Source: Zygotorulaspora mrakii
Taxonomy: Eukaryota; Ascomycota; Saccharomycetes; Saccharomycetales; Saccharomycetaceae
DNA: 64,000 nt
Direction of reading: 5' to 3'
Assembly (NCBI RefSeq): GCF_013402915.1
Contig: NC_050722.1
Location: forward strand, 310,001-374,000
Part shown: in pieces, positions 49,637 to 59,599 of the stretch
Position numbering within the stretch: the stretch's first letter is position 1
How the letters are laid out: every line of letters starts with the position of its first letter
Position numbers and translations under genes: made by a program
The notes under the pieces: generated by a model
Seen by the model: the letters and a program-made list of their open reading frames with translations, nothing else
Database searches by the model: none
Told to the model about the DNA's origin: nothing

Positions 49637-51958
49637 CTAGTCTTCAGTAAGACCTTCACTACCATCAGCCTGACGTTTATTTGATATTTCAATTTTATCA
49701 AACGCACTTTGCTCAGCTTCGATATCCTCTGACATTCTACCGCTAGCTGCATGGTAATCATATTCATAAAATAGCATAAAGACACCAGGTGTTGACAGCA
49801 CTTCAGCCTCTTCGACGACATACACTGTCTCATCTGAAATTCTCCACCAGCAGCCTCGGTACTTCCTGAAGGCGATGTAATGGCCGTAATTGTGTGTACC
49901 GTAATGGACAATAACAGATCTCAGCACGTACGTTAAAGGGCCCGCTGGCACACTGTAAGGAGCTGACGAGGCACTCGAAAGAGGGAGAACCGGATGTTCA
50001 ACTTCGGTCTCAATTTCGACGTCTTCACTTTCTGACTCAGAAGATAGACTATGAGCACCATTCTCACGAATTTCGACACTCACTAAGTTATCATCGTCAT
50101 CACTATGAGAAATTTCATTTGATTTGTGAATGACTTTTTGAATTGTATTGCCAAGGGCATCTGTTTCTTCCAGATATTCAGCGCTCTCCTCATCTTCAGC
50201 GTCTTCTTCGTAGTTTGAAATTGACGAAGAGCTCTCCACATCTCTATTTAATGGGTCATAGTTACTAATGTCTCTATTAGTATATCCGGTGCCTTTTTGT
50301 GCGGTATTGTCATATTCATCTTCATCACTGTCCTCAAATTCTTTTTCGTAGGTTTGATGAAGCTTCGCATAGTATTCCTCACCGGAATTTTCATCTTCGC
50401 CAGAGTCAGAAACAACTACTTCCTTCTTAGACATTGGCAATCGCGCATCTAAATTTAGCTCATCAATGTCACAACACCATGGGGATAAATTCAGTCTTGG
50501 TTTAAATATGACTTTTGAATTATTCTTTCGGATCATGTATGTCCTAGGGTCAAATACGGATCTATTGATATGGATTGCTAATAAGGGTGGTGGTCTAGAA
50601 ATTAAGATTTGTTTTGACTTGGAAGATTTACGTACCATATTTTCTGTATGCAGTTTTTTATAGTCTTCATCATCAATAACAGGTTTAGCTAGTATTTCCT
50701 CGAGCTCTTCTATTCTGGTTTTAAAAGCCTTTATCAACTTTTCTGGAATCGTATTCTCCTTTTTGCTTTTATATTGCTTTAATTGTTCTAGTAAATGCTC
50801 ATGAACGGCTTGCAATGCACAGCGATTACACTCAACTCCATCAATTATTTCAGGTTTGATCCATTCGTTCAAAAGATCTGTTAACTTTATTGCGGACCCC
50901 ATATCATCATTAGGTAAATTTAAGCTCAAACCAGAAGTCACTGAGTATCTTATACCACCATTTTCACCACATTGAAGACACCCGATCCTTTCGACTGTTA
51001 TACCATCTAAAGGGGTAATGAGTTTGAAAGGGGAATAATAGCGTTCCTTATGGTCCTCCAAAATTATGTTAGGCTGGATTTGCTCGGTTGGTATGTAAAC
51101 TGTGCCAACTTTGTTCAAATGGGCTTGGCCAATCAACGCGTCATCAGGCAATTCACTCTCTGGGATGGGCTTTTTATCTGGTTCATCTTGATACAGTGAT
51201 TTAACATTTTTTTCCAGTTCGGACAAAATGTTTTGAAAAAACTCTTGTGCATCTTCCTGGTCGTATCCCAGTAACATGTTCTTATGCGGTGTCTTGGTCA
51301 TTGTCTTCAAGAGCTTATTGGTCTTGAAGTAAGGTTTTTCATTGTAATATTTTGTGTTTAGCTTATCCAACATTTCTTTAAGGGCTATAGTAAAGGACAA
51401 GTCTGGAACCGATTCTTCTTTTTCACTCAATTCTTTAGATTGTTTATTTGTGCTTCGTTTGCTTCTACCATATACTTTATTCTTTGACTTTTTTTGATTC
51501 GAATTACTATTATCACTAGTAGTGTCCAGCGATTCATCGGTAGTCTCACACTCAACTGTGAGTTCGGATTGCATATTTTCCTTCGTTTGGATTTCTTGAT
51601 CTAGAAACGACATTAACTCTGTTGATGATGCAAGAGATTGAATAACAGAGTTCATGAAGCACGTATTACCATCATTGAGTAAGCCTGCAATATATCCACC
51701 TTTTTCAAGCACGCGAGGGTCCATCTGTCCAATTCTTGGCATCCAACGACGAAACGTTCCATTTTGATTGAAGTTTCTTGTGGCCCCTCTGATATTTTCC
51801 ATAATACTCTTCTTGTTCCTGACAAAAATGAATGCTGTCGAAACGAAGATTATAACCAAAGTAAAAGACAGATTTTGTTTACCGCTAAAAATTCTGTTGT
51901 ATGGCTCTATGAAATGAATGCTGATGGTTCGTGATATTGATTCTCGTAATGAATTCAT
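49637..51958 (-). CDS. UBP1: Ubiquitin-specific protease Ubp1
   Basis: 773 residues from the ATG at 51958; S. cerevisiae Ubp1 has 809. The catalytic Cys box GLLNDGNTCFMNSVIQSL has Cys at residue 100, and the His box HYGTHNYGHYIAFRKY has His at about 693. The zinc-binding pairs CLQCGENGG and CNRC support the fingers subdomain. An N-terminal transmembrane segment (about 31-46) precedes a second Met at residue 53. This matches the membrane-bound and soluble forms known for S. cerevisiae Ubp1. The region 540-690 is acidic and disordered. Upstream in-frame codons to 52045 lack ATG. Homologue of YDL122W. Confidence 0.95.
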   Translation of the reverse strand: MNSLRESISRTISIHFIEPYNRIFSGKQNLSFTLVIIFVSTAFIFVRNKKSIMENIRGATRNFNQNGTFRRWMPRIGQMDPRVLEKGGYIAGLLNDGNTCFMNSVIQSLASSTELMSFLDQEIQTKENMQSELTVECETTDESLDTTSDNSNSNQKKSKNKVYGRSKRSTNKQSKELSEKEESVPDLSFTIALKEMLDKLNTKYYNEKPYFKTNKLLKTMTKTPHKNMLLGYDQEDAQEFFQNILSELEKNVKSLYQDEPDKKPIPESELPDDALIGQAHLNKVGTVYIPTEQIQPNIILEDHKERYYSPFKLITPLDGITVERIGCLQCGENGGIRYSVTSGLSLNLPNDDMGSAIKLTDLLNEWIKPEIIDGVECNRCALQAVHEHLLEQLKQYKSKKENTIPEKLIKAFKTRIEELEEILAKPVIDDEDYKKLHTENMVRKSSKSKQILISRPPPLLAIHINRSVFDPRTYMIRKNNSKVIFKPRLNLSPWCCDIDELNLDARLPMSKKEVVVSDSGEDENSGEEYYAKLHQTYEKEFEDSDEDEYDNTAQKGTGYTNRDISNYDPLNRDVESSSSISNYEEDAEDEESAEYLEETDALGNTIQKVIHKSNEISHSDDDDNLVSVEIRENGAHSLSSESESEDVEIETEVEHPVLPLSSASSAPYSVPAGPLTYVLRSVIVHYGTHNYGHYIAFRKYRGCWWRISDETVYVVEEAEVLSTPGVFMLFYEYDYHAASGRMSEDIEAEQSAFDKIEISNKRQADGSEGLTED

Positions 51959-52564
51959 ACAAGAACAAAAAAAGCGACGCAATAATGAAGGTGAGCAATC
52001 AATGGTTAGAACTAAAAAAACAGTACAAAGAACTACCCCCCACAAATTTCTAATGCAAATTCCTCAATATCTGAATGAGGAAGTTTTACTGCTACTCTAT
52101 TTCCTAGCGCATTCGCTTTCTTTTCGATGAGTATTAAAATCGCATGCGCAGCTAGGAAACCAAAATTTTTTCAATCATAGAAAACGGTTAAATCAACGAA
52201 GAAGGCATTACAGCTATTGATCTTAGATGGAGGGGATAGATCCAAACAACAACATCAGAGAAACATATTTAGAGGCCTTGTGCGGTCTGTTGGCATATAT
52301 AAAAAATTAGTTAGTGCAAATCAAGGAAGCATTTATTTATCTTGGATGATGCTGGAATGAAAGAGCAGGAATAAACAAAACCTCGACTTTCCTTTGTACC
52401 TATGATAGCAATCAATAGAGAGTGCTATTTAGTGTAAATAGCTAAAATTAACAAATTTTTTCAGTTTGTGAACATAAAAGATTGAACCAAAAAAATATTA
52501 ATAAGTGGAAAAAAGTAGATTAGATAATGTTTTGATAGTAGTACAATCGTCAATTCTATTATTA
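51959..52564. other. Gene-free interval between UBP1 and PUB1
   Basis: 606 bases: the promoter of UBP1 and the long AT-rich 3' flank of PUB1. A minus-strand CACTAAC near 52311 has no partner splice site. No gene is supported. Confidence 0.3.
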
Positions 52565-52573
52565 TTATTCTTG

Positions 52574-52606
<33 letters not shown>

Positions 52607-53914
52607 TTGTTGCTGTTGATGTTGCTCTTGAACTGCATCTTGTTGCATTTGCATGTGTTGCTGATCATGCATTATATGGTGCATAGGCTGTTGCTGTTGA
52701 GTAATCATTGGAACCAAACCTGCTCTTTCTTTACCCCAACCAGTTCTTAAATTTCTGCCCTGGAATGGAAAACTGGATAAGGCGACAATACAGACAGCTG
52801 CCTGTTCATGAGTGTCATATTTGATAAAGCAACAGCCCTTTTCTGGGTAATGTTTGAAATCCAAAATGAAGCCGAAATTTTGCAGCAATGGAATTAAATC
52901 AGCTTCTGTAGCAAAATGAGGAATGTTACCAATGTAAGCTGTTGTGACTCTTGGTGGAGCCCTTCTAATTACAGCGTCAACAGCTTGCGGATTTACTGGC
53001 GGTGGAACAGTAGGTCCAGAAGGCGGAGCGCCAACTGCCTGTGGAGGTATAACACCAGCTAACTGTGGCGGTAAGCCCATTGAAGCTGGAGAAGGCATTG
53101 ACATACCTCTATTACCGTTATGGAAAGGACGGAACCCTCCTGGAGCACGAGGACCATTGTTATGGCGACGTTGATTATTACTCATATTATGGCTGTTATT
53201 GTTTTCACGTTTTGAAGCCCAGTTAATCCTTAATTGTCTACCATTCAATTCAGTACCTTGCATGGCATCGATTGCCTTTTGAGCATCTTCTTGATTACTA
53301 AATGAAACAAAGCCATAACCTCTTGAACCGCCAGTCTGCATATCCCACATGACATGCGCTTTTGTATATGATGGGAAATCCTTGAAAGCATTTCTTAAAG
53401 TTTCATCATCTACATCAACATTCAAGTCACCGACAAATAAATTGAACGTTTCTACATCAGGAGAGGTTTGCTGAGATTGAAAAGCCCAGTTGATCTTGAC
53501 AACATTGTTTTCAACTTGTTTTCCATTCAAAGTTTGCAGAGCAATATTTGCGTCATGAGCTTCGTGATATTCAACAAACGCATAATTTGCCTTATTATTG
53601 TTCTTGTCAACCATGATTTTCACATTGGCAATTGGCCCCCCAACTTGAAAATACTGCTTTAGAATTTCTTCCGTAATGGAGGTGTCCAAATTGCCCACGT
53701 AAAGAACTCTGTCGGAAGTTTCTCTACCTCCTTTTATAGCATTGGCAGGCACTACTGGCGTTGTGTCCTTTTCAGCACTAGATCCGGAACCTTCTGCTCC
53801 CTGAGAAACTGTCTCAGGGCTCTTTTGGTTCTCGTTCTCCATTTGGTGGGAGATTACCTCAGATTGCGGCGTCTCGACCACTTGTGGTTCTTCTTGCTGT
53901 TGTGCTTCAGACAT
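52565..53914 (-). CDS. PUB1: Poly(U)/poly(A)-binding protein Pub1 (TIA-1 type)
   Basis: 449 residues with three RRMs. RRM1 is at about 69-145 (LYVGNLD...ANYAFVEY), RRM2 at about 157-235 (LFVGDLNV...GYGFVSF) and RRM3 at about 320-395 (AYIGNIPHF...GCCFIKYD). Between RRM2 and RRM3 lies a proline/glycine/asparagine-rich linker, and the C-terminus is glutamine-rich. The N-terminal 60 residues are Q/E-rich. Pub1 binds AU-rich and uORF-containing mRNAs, stabilises them, and joins stress granules. Homologue of YNL016W; the switch from YDL-type to YNL-type homologues takes place at the UBP1-PUB1 junction. Confidence 0.97.
52571..52630 (-). repeat. PUB1: CAG/CAA trinucleotide repeat coding the Pub1 polyglutamine tail
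   Basis: On the minus strand the 3' end of PUB1 is a run of CAA and CAG codons giving about 17 glutamines, interrupted by one proline near the end. The 3'-most half is nearly pure CAG and the other half CAA-rich. The mixed codon use suggests part of the tract expanded recently by slippage. Confidence 0.8.
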
Positions 53915-54589
53915 GATGTGCTACGATACTCACTATATGTTAACACGATATCTATAACGTCTATCGGATAAGTGTAAAATGCAATTCAAGTGTTAAATAA
54001 AATGAATGGCAAAGAACAATAAAAAACAAAAAGAGTAATTTTTCAGGATTTTCAGGTCACCCACGTAATCTTTAAGTAGCAGAAACAGAATTAAACGACG
54101 TTCTTGATAGAAGTAACAGTCCAATAACGATAGGATGAAAAAAATCAGAATGCAATTGATCTAAACTGAATGAAAATGCGCGCTTTAAAGATGTCTCGAG
54201 AAGATTTCTATACTCACCGTGCTCCCACTAATAAAAGTTGGACCGCTGCAAAGAAATATAGATGGTAAGTTCATTCTCAAGTGTTCTACTCTGTTTCGAA
54301 GGAACTTCGAAACTTGATAATAGACGGCGATCGAACGTTATTCGACCTACTTTCCACTGTCTGTCGTCCGTCAACCAGACAAACACATGGCCCAGTAGCT
54401 CGTAGCCTTCGTTTTCGAACCCGGAAGTTTTTTCCTCTGCGCACATTCTTAACGTCCAGCCACCAGCGTAGAAAGTGACAAAACCTTAGCATCTAAAGAG
54501 GAGATTATGAGGAATTGGGGCCTAACAACCGGACAGCAAACAATAATCTCGGACAATTGGCAGGCAAAACCTTAAAAAATAAAGTGAGT
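53915..54589. promoter_or_regulatory. PUB1 upstream region up to the tRNA gene
   Basis: 675 bases. It contains the PUB1 promoter and a 72-codon ATG frame on the minus strand (54228-54446; MCAEEKTSGFENEGYELL...). That frame does not overlap a known gene and has an ordinary soluble-protein composition, but I recognise no family. A short plus-strand frame from 54192 (MSREDFYTHRAP...) ends at a GTAAGT-containing stop. The T-rich minus-strand sequence next to 54589 is the Pol III terminator of the tRNA. Confidence 0.3.
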
Positions 54590-54662
54590 GGTCTCTAGCG
54601 GGATCGAACCGCTGATCCCCGCGTTATTAGCACGGTGCCTTAACCAACTGGGCCAAGAGACC
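54590..54662 (-). tRNA. tRNA-Ile (anticodon AAU)
   Basis: 73 bases. On the minus strand the acceptor stem GGTCTCT pairs with AGAGACC. The A box is TGGCCCAGTTGG, the B box GGTTCGATCC, and the anticodon loop CTAATAA is closed by a CCGTG/CGCGG stem, giving anticodon AAT. There is no intron, and the CCA is not encoded. A TTTATTTTTT run follows as Pol III terminator. In S. cerevisiae a tRNA-Ile(AAU) also lies beside PUB1, so the pair is an old neighbourhood. Confidence 0.97.
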
Positions 54663-56732
54663 ATACAATTGTATGTTTTATGCGAGGTGTTTATGTGGTC
54701 ATACCGAGTACACAATACCATTTATTTTTTTGTCGGCGGCTATTTGTTACACACTTGCTCTTGATTAATACGTGGAATTGCCGTATTTGGAAAGAATGTT
54801 TTCTTCGGCGTTGTCGATAGTAACTTGGTTTGACATTGATGATGATACTATGATATTCAATTATAGAGATATATAATTCCTTGGTTTTCTATATCATGAA
54901 TTGAGATAAAACTAATTGAACTTGGATTAATATCTGGAAAATACGTCAGTATTTATACCTAATATTTCGCACCTATTGAACCATAAGAGAGGACGACGAG
55001 TGAAGAATTTTCACCGTCATCACACCATTTCTAGTCCCATAGAATCCACAGTACAACTGTTATTTCATGTTCCATGCCATACACTCCTTCGTAGTCAGAC
55101 TCCTGAGTTGTAAACGTCTCGCGATAGACTGTCATCCGATATCTTTCCAGTATCGATTGACATTCTGTTAGGGCTTCATCTGGCTTCGTTTATTTTGTTT
55201 TACTGACCATTTGTCTTGTTTCTGATTCTTATAAGTCATCTCTTTAATATATCTTACAATATCGATCTATATTTCAACACAATTATTGTCTTTTGTCAGT
55301 TATATAACAGCACTTGTTCCAGAGACTCAATATTCATCATTTCATTTTTTGTTTTCCGCCACGTAACGGTCTAACCACTTTGGTGATATCCATTTGATAA
55401 AGATCAACTATCATGATATATCGGTCAGATAATGAAAGTGAGCTCTCACCAATGAGAGGGGGATAGCTCCTAGCGTTTATTGAACTGGGTATCAAGCGCG
55501 TTTATAATAGGTATAACTCATGGGTGCCCCTTTTAGAACTTCATTCTCATTATATGCTGTTTAATTTCACTTGGAATATTGAATTGCTAAATCTGTGTGA
55601 CTTAACAACTACCTATCACCAATGCCCCTTAATCGAGTATCGAGAATGCCGTAAAGTTTCAGTTCTTGAGAGAGCGGATTATCCTCGGAGTTATATTTGA
55701 ATAGTAAATTTCATTTTAACATCATTTTTTCTGCGGAAACATCTATTTCTTCCTTAGTATCGCTCAAAGGTACCGCAATATTAATAAAGGTAAGTCCTTT
55801 GCTTTCAAGAAAAGCATTTTTCTACCCTAGTGGCTGCTGACGCAACTTATACTCAACCTTCACGCAAAGGTGACACAACCAAAGCAAGCAGTCGTAATGC
55901 GATTCTTGGGCTGTTGTTAAATAATATGGCTCTTTTCAAAGTCCCTCCTATGTGTAAGATCCCGAGGGACAACTCTCGCTCGTTGTTACAAGTGCCAGTA
56001 GCTTCCATCTGATGCTATGCTAACAATGGTTTTTATTCCGCAACTGTCGGAGATTAGTTTCTAGCAGCAGCCTAACCATCATATGCCGTTCTATTGAATA
56101 TCGGGTATGTATGGATGGTGGTGCAAATTTCTCGCAGCTGTTGTGGGAAAGGGAATTTAACATTGATGAGCCGTTTCCATTGAGACTACTTGAGAAATAT
56201 TCAGATCTATGGGAGGAATAATATTATTTAATATTTTGTTTAATTTTCGACTGTAAAAAATGCTAGCAGCAAAAGTATAGCCAGTGCTGTGAACATTGAA
56301 TGACAAATCGCATTCCTTTCAGTTCTGTCATCACAACAGGATGCATGAAGGCTCTATAATGTTAAACTCTAGTTTCACCATATATTGCTCCTCAATAGAT
56401 CCATATTTGTATCATCTTTGGTGCTATTAGAAGCATTATTATTCCTTTTTTATTTTAGGGGCACTGGGTGAATTGAGCCTCTCATCTGTCGAGGTGTGAT
56501 TACACTTGACATAGTCAATACCTCTTGAATGTTGGTTTATTAGTGTATGAGAACCGTTTTATCAGATCAATAGATTAATTAATGGCTAGCGAAAAAATAG
56601 AATCTTCATTAATGTATCCTTTTTTCAAAGTTTGTCGTTTCCTCTATAAGAGACTTCCGGCGACATTTGAAAAAGTGTGGTCAGCATCTTGAGTAAGAAA
56701 TATAGTCGTTACGAAAATCTATAATTTCAGCA
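54663..56732. other. 2.07-kb gene-poor segment upstream of the tRNA
   Basis: The longest stretch without a convincing gene. It is directly 5' of the tRNA, where Ty-type elements like to insert, and at the switch from PUB1 to CAB2. I looked for a complete LTR (TG...CA ends with target duplication), a second tRNA, C/D snoRNA boxes and a point centromere and could support none. Two protein-like open segments at 55830-56221 are described separately. The last 300 bases should hold the CAB2 promoter. Confidence 0.4.
55830..56221 (+). pseudogene. Possible degraded gene fragment, two adjoining frames
   Basis: One frame (to TGA at 56010-56012) and a second, shifted frame (56024 to TAA at 56219-56221) follow each other on the same strand, of about 60 and 65 codons. 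The second lacks an ATG at its start, and ends in an ordinary-looking acidic C-terminus (LLEKYSDLWEE). Together they could be the 3' remnant of a gene with a frameshift. I recognise no family, and chance open frames of this size are common, so this is weak. Confidence 0.2.
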
Positions 56733-57806
56733 ATGTCCTCTAATTCCCAGAAACGGAAGATTCATTCTTCCATCACAGAAATATCTCATGCAATCGATAG
56801 GTCGATTAGTGAGAATGTTTTCCCTATTGCCAAAACAAGTGATGAGGATAAGTACTTCTTGACCAACCCATCACCACCTTATCTCGAAGAGTTGGTCAAA
56901 GAAGCTGCTAGCTTTATTGAATTGCAACACTCCTCGAATCGTGAGAGAATCGTTTTAGTGACATCGGGTGGTACGACAGTACCTTTAGAGAATAATACCG
57001 TGAGATTCATTGATAACTTTTCTGCTGGGACAAGAGGTGCTTCAAGTGCTGAGCAATTTCTGAAAAACGGGTACTCAGTAATATTTCTTCATCGTGAATT
57101 TTCGTTGACACCATATAATAGATTTTTCACCCACAACGTTGGCAGTTGCTTTTTGGACTATTTTAATGAGATCGGTACAGTTAAGGAAGATTTCAGAGCA
57201 GAGATATTAGAGAAAAAAAAGCTTTACGAGAAATATACGAATGATGAGAAGCGCCTAATACTTTTGCCATTTACTACAGTTAATCAGTATCTTTGGTCCC
57301 TCAAAAGTATTGCAAAGTTATTAAACAGCAAAGGAAGCTTGTTTTATCTTGCGGCTGCAGTCAGTGACTTTTTCGTTCCCTATTCGAGATTACCAGAGCA
57401 TAAAATTCAATCAAGAGACTACGGCGATACCACCGAAGCAAATAATGATGTCAATTCCACCACGACACCGGATGGGAAGTTAGTGGTCAATCTAGACCCC
57501 GTTCCCAAGTTCTTACGAAGATTAGTTGAATCGTGGGCAAAACAGGCAATGATTGTTTCCTTCAAATTGGAAACTGATATAAATGTACTAATTAAAAAGG
57601 CCACCCAAGCATTGGACAGATATAATCATCAATTGGTGGTCGGAAATCTGCTGCAAACGAGGAATAAAGAGGTCGTATTCGTTGACCAAGAAAACAGAAA
57701 AGGTGATTGGATTAAGCTTGACCATAGCGAGAACGTCATCGAGGCGCTCATTATCCCAGAAGTAATAAAACACCACGATCGCTGGATAAAACTTCAAGAG
57801 GATTAA
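56733..57806 (+). CDS. CAB2: Phosphopantothenoylcysteine synthetase Cab2
   Basis: 357 residues; S. cerevisiae Cab2 has 365. Highly conserved blocks are VTSGGTTVPLENNTVRFIDN, NFSAGTRGASSAEQF, LHREFSLTPYNRFF, LFYLAAAVSDFFVPYSRLP and DPVPKFLRRLVESWA. The enzyme joins phosphopantothenate and cysteine with ATP (eukaryotic type) in coenzyme A synthesis; it works in a complex with the other CAB proteins. CoA is the donor used by Lys5 elsewhere in the window. Homologue of YIL083C. The start is the first ATG, preceded by an in-frame stop region. Confidence 0.95.
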   Translation: MSSNSQKRKIHSSITEISHAIDRSISENVFPIAKTSDEDKYFLTNPSPPYLEELVKEAASFIELQHSSNRERIVLVTSGGTTVPLENNTVRFIDNFSAGTRGASSAEQFLKNGYSVIFLHREFSLTPYNRFFTHNVGSCFLDYFNEIGTVKEDFRAEILEKKKLYEKYTNDEKRLILLPFTTVNQYLWSLKSIAKLLNSKGSLFYLAAAVSDFFVPYSRLPEHKIQSRDYGDTTEANNDVNSTTTPDGKLVVNLDPVPKFLRRLVESWAKQAMIVSFKLETDINVLIKKATQALDRYNHQLVVGNLLQTRNKEVVFVDQENRKGDWIKLDHSENVIEALIIPEVIKHHDRWIKLQED

Positions 57807-57880
57807 AGGGAGCAGCTCGATTACTACTAAAACTTTTATTTTCTTCTTCTGCATAATACTAGAGCTCTATAAGTGTTTAT

Positions 57881-59341
57881 TTACAAAAATGAGATTCCAA
57901 TACCATATTGAAACCCTTTTCTTACAGCATCTCCTGTGTGGCATGCTAAAGGAAGTGTGAAATTTAACTCGAATCTCGCAACGGGATGTCTCAATACAAT
58001 GCCCACACCTGTTGAAAGAGAATGTTGCGACGAAAGTTCATTAATTAGTGTGTACAGTGATGCGTTATTATGATTTATTAATTTTCCGCCATTCAAAAAC
58101 CAATGTAGTCTAAAATTTGAGTGCGCCCACCTTTTGATTGGCAACCGGCTGAATAAACTAACACCATAAGCGACAAAAGCGTCACCGCCAATTGAATCGA
58201 AAAGATCCTTCGGACCCAGTCCCTTCACTGTAAAACTACGGATATCATTGGCGCCACCATTCTGAAATTTATCATAGGTTTTTAGTGAGTTTGTATCTGG
58301 TTTCAAATTTTTAATGTAGCCAGCTTTCGTAGTGCAAGATACTGTTATGAAGTCATTTTTTAGCCAACTTATGTTTTGTGATAATTCAATCTGAGATTTC
58401 CAAAATTTCCCCAGTGCGAGCTCATTATATAGCTTCATGAAGCCTCCTTTTGAGGGAGAGACTGGATTGTCCCTTTTATCAAGAACGACAGTGTGACCCA
58501 ATGAACATTTTAAATCATCACCTGCCTGAAATAACAATGTATCAGACGCATTTAAGGATGCGACTTTAGATTTCCTCCATTCAGTTGCGTAAGATAGCTC
58601 GTGGTTAAAAGCTGAGGAGCCCACGAAACCACTTCTGAGATTTGTTCTGAATCCATTGATTAATAAGCCAGTCAAATTATTCTTGAATAGCATAGAATCC
58701 CAAATCCACCATGCTGTCACTGGCTGGTTATAGTTTAGCACATAGGATGAATGTGTCTTTGTGCCCTTTGTAAAATCCAGTTTCAAACTTTCGCCGGCAC
58801 CGAACATATTACGAAGTTGAAATTCCAGATACCCATCACCTTCATTGTTACCAATATTTGTTCCGGTTTTAGCAATGAATCTTTTAATCGGTACTAGCTG
58901 CAAGCGAGAAACAATATCAATAACTGGAATATCCTTCGGAATCGCTTCTCCGGAATAAATCATACTGGGATACTGCATATTTGCCAAAGGTAATGAATAT
59001 ATTCCTCTGCTATCGAGCGATTGTGAGACTTGTTCTACCAAACCATGTTGTATGAGTTTTTGATTCAGTATATCAGCCTGCTCGCAAAGTTCATGGAAAT
59101 TAACGGCTTGTAGGATGGTAGCGTCAAAATATTTCTGCAAAGTACCAGCTCGAATGGACTGTGAGTTTTCAGCAACAACAGCACCCACTGATATTGGTGA
59201 ATTGGCATTTTTCGCAAACAGCTCCGTCAATGCCTTATGTTGTTCGTTTGCCAAAGTTTCACTTGGTTTTGCGACACCAATTGTCTCATTAGAGGTCGGT
59301 TTCGGGCTTCCGTCAATGAAGGACTCATGAAAGTTTTCCAT
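57881..59341 (-). CDS. SAM50: Sam50, outer-membrane beta-barrel assembly protein
   Basis: 486 residues; S. cerevisiae Sam50 has 484. The N-terminal 130 residues include the single POTRA-like domain (LQAVNFHELCEQADILNQKLIQ...). The Omp85 16-strand barrel follows, with alternating strands such as GYLEFQLRNMF and LSYATEWRKSKVASL. The Omp85 loop motif appears as DIRSFTVKGLGP, and the C-terminal strand ends in GISFL with terminal hydrophobic residues. It inserts beta-barrel proteins into the mitochondrial outer membrane with Sam35 and Sam37. Homologue of YNL026W; tandem with CRZ1, as in S. cerevisiae. Confidence 0.95.
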   Translation of the reverse strand: MENFHESFIDGSPKPTSNETIGVAKPSETLANEQHKALTELFAKNANSPISVGAVVAENSQSIRAGTLQKYFDATILQAVNFHELCEQADILNQKLIQHGLVEQVSQSLDSRGIYSLPLANMQYPSMIYSGEAIPKDIPVIDIVSRLQLVPIKRFIAKTGTNIGNNEGDGYLEFQLRNMFGAGESLKLDFTKGTKTHSSYVLNYNQPVTAWWIWDSMLFKNNLTGLLINGFRTNLRSGFVGSSAFNHELSYATEWRKSKVASLNASDTLLFQAGDDLKCSLGHTVVLDKRDNPVSPSKGGFMKLYNELALGKFWKSQIELSQNISWLKNDFITVSCTTKAGYIKNLKPDTNSLKTYDKFQNGGANDIRSFTVKGLGPKDLFDSIGGDAFVAYGVSLFSRLPIKRWAHSNFRLHWFLNGGKLINHNNASLYTLINELSSQHSLSTGVGIVLRHPVARFELNFTLPLACHTGDAVRKGFQYGIGISFL

Positions 59342-59599
59342 GTGTAACTAGCAAAGCTGTAGAGACCTGGTTGTGCCTATTCAGCTTTATATTTGCTGTT
59401 TGATCTGTACTTACTTTTCAAAGCAGATTTGTTATTTTTCTTAACTCGCATTTAATTAGAATATGTAGAAAAAGTTAATTAAGCTTGAGAATTAAATTTA
59501 TATTACAACTTTGAATTCACTTTACTAAGGTAAGTCCTATGATATTATAACAATTCAGGATTTCTGAAACACTTACTGGCGTATCTGCCCTTATTCTGC

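Noticed and set aside
55345..55358. TTTTTTGTTTTCCG resembling the third element of a point centromere.
   Set aside because: The bases after CCG do not fit, there is no 80-160 base AT-rich block, and no RTCACRTG element lies at the right distance upstream.
54663..55400. Solo LTR of a Ty-like element upstream of the tRNA.
   Set aside because: No TG...CA-bounded segment with a target-site duplication could be identified by eye; kept only as a question for a search.
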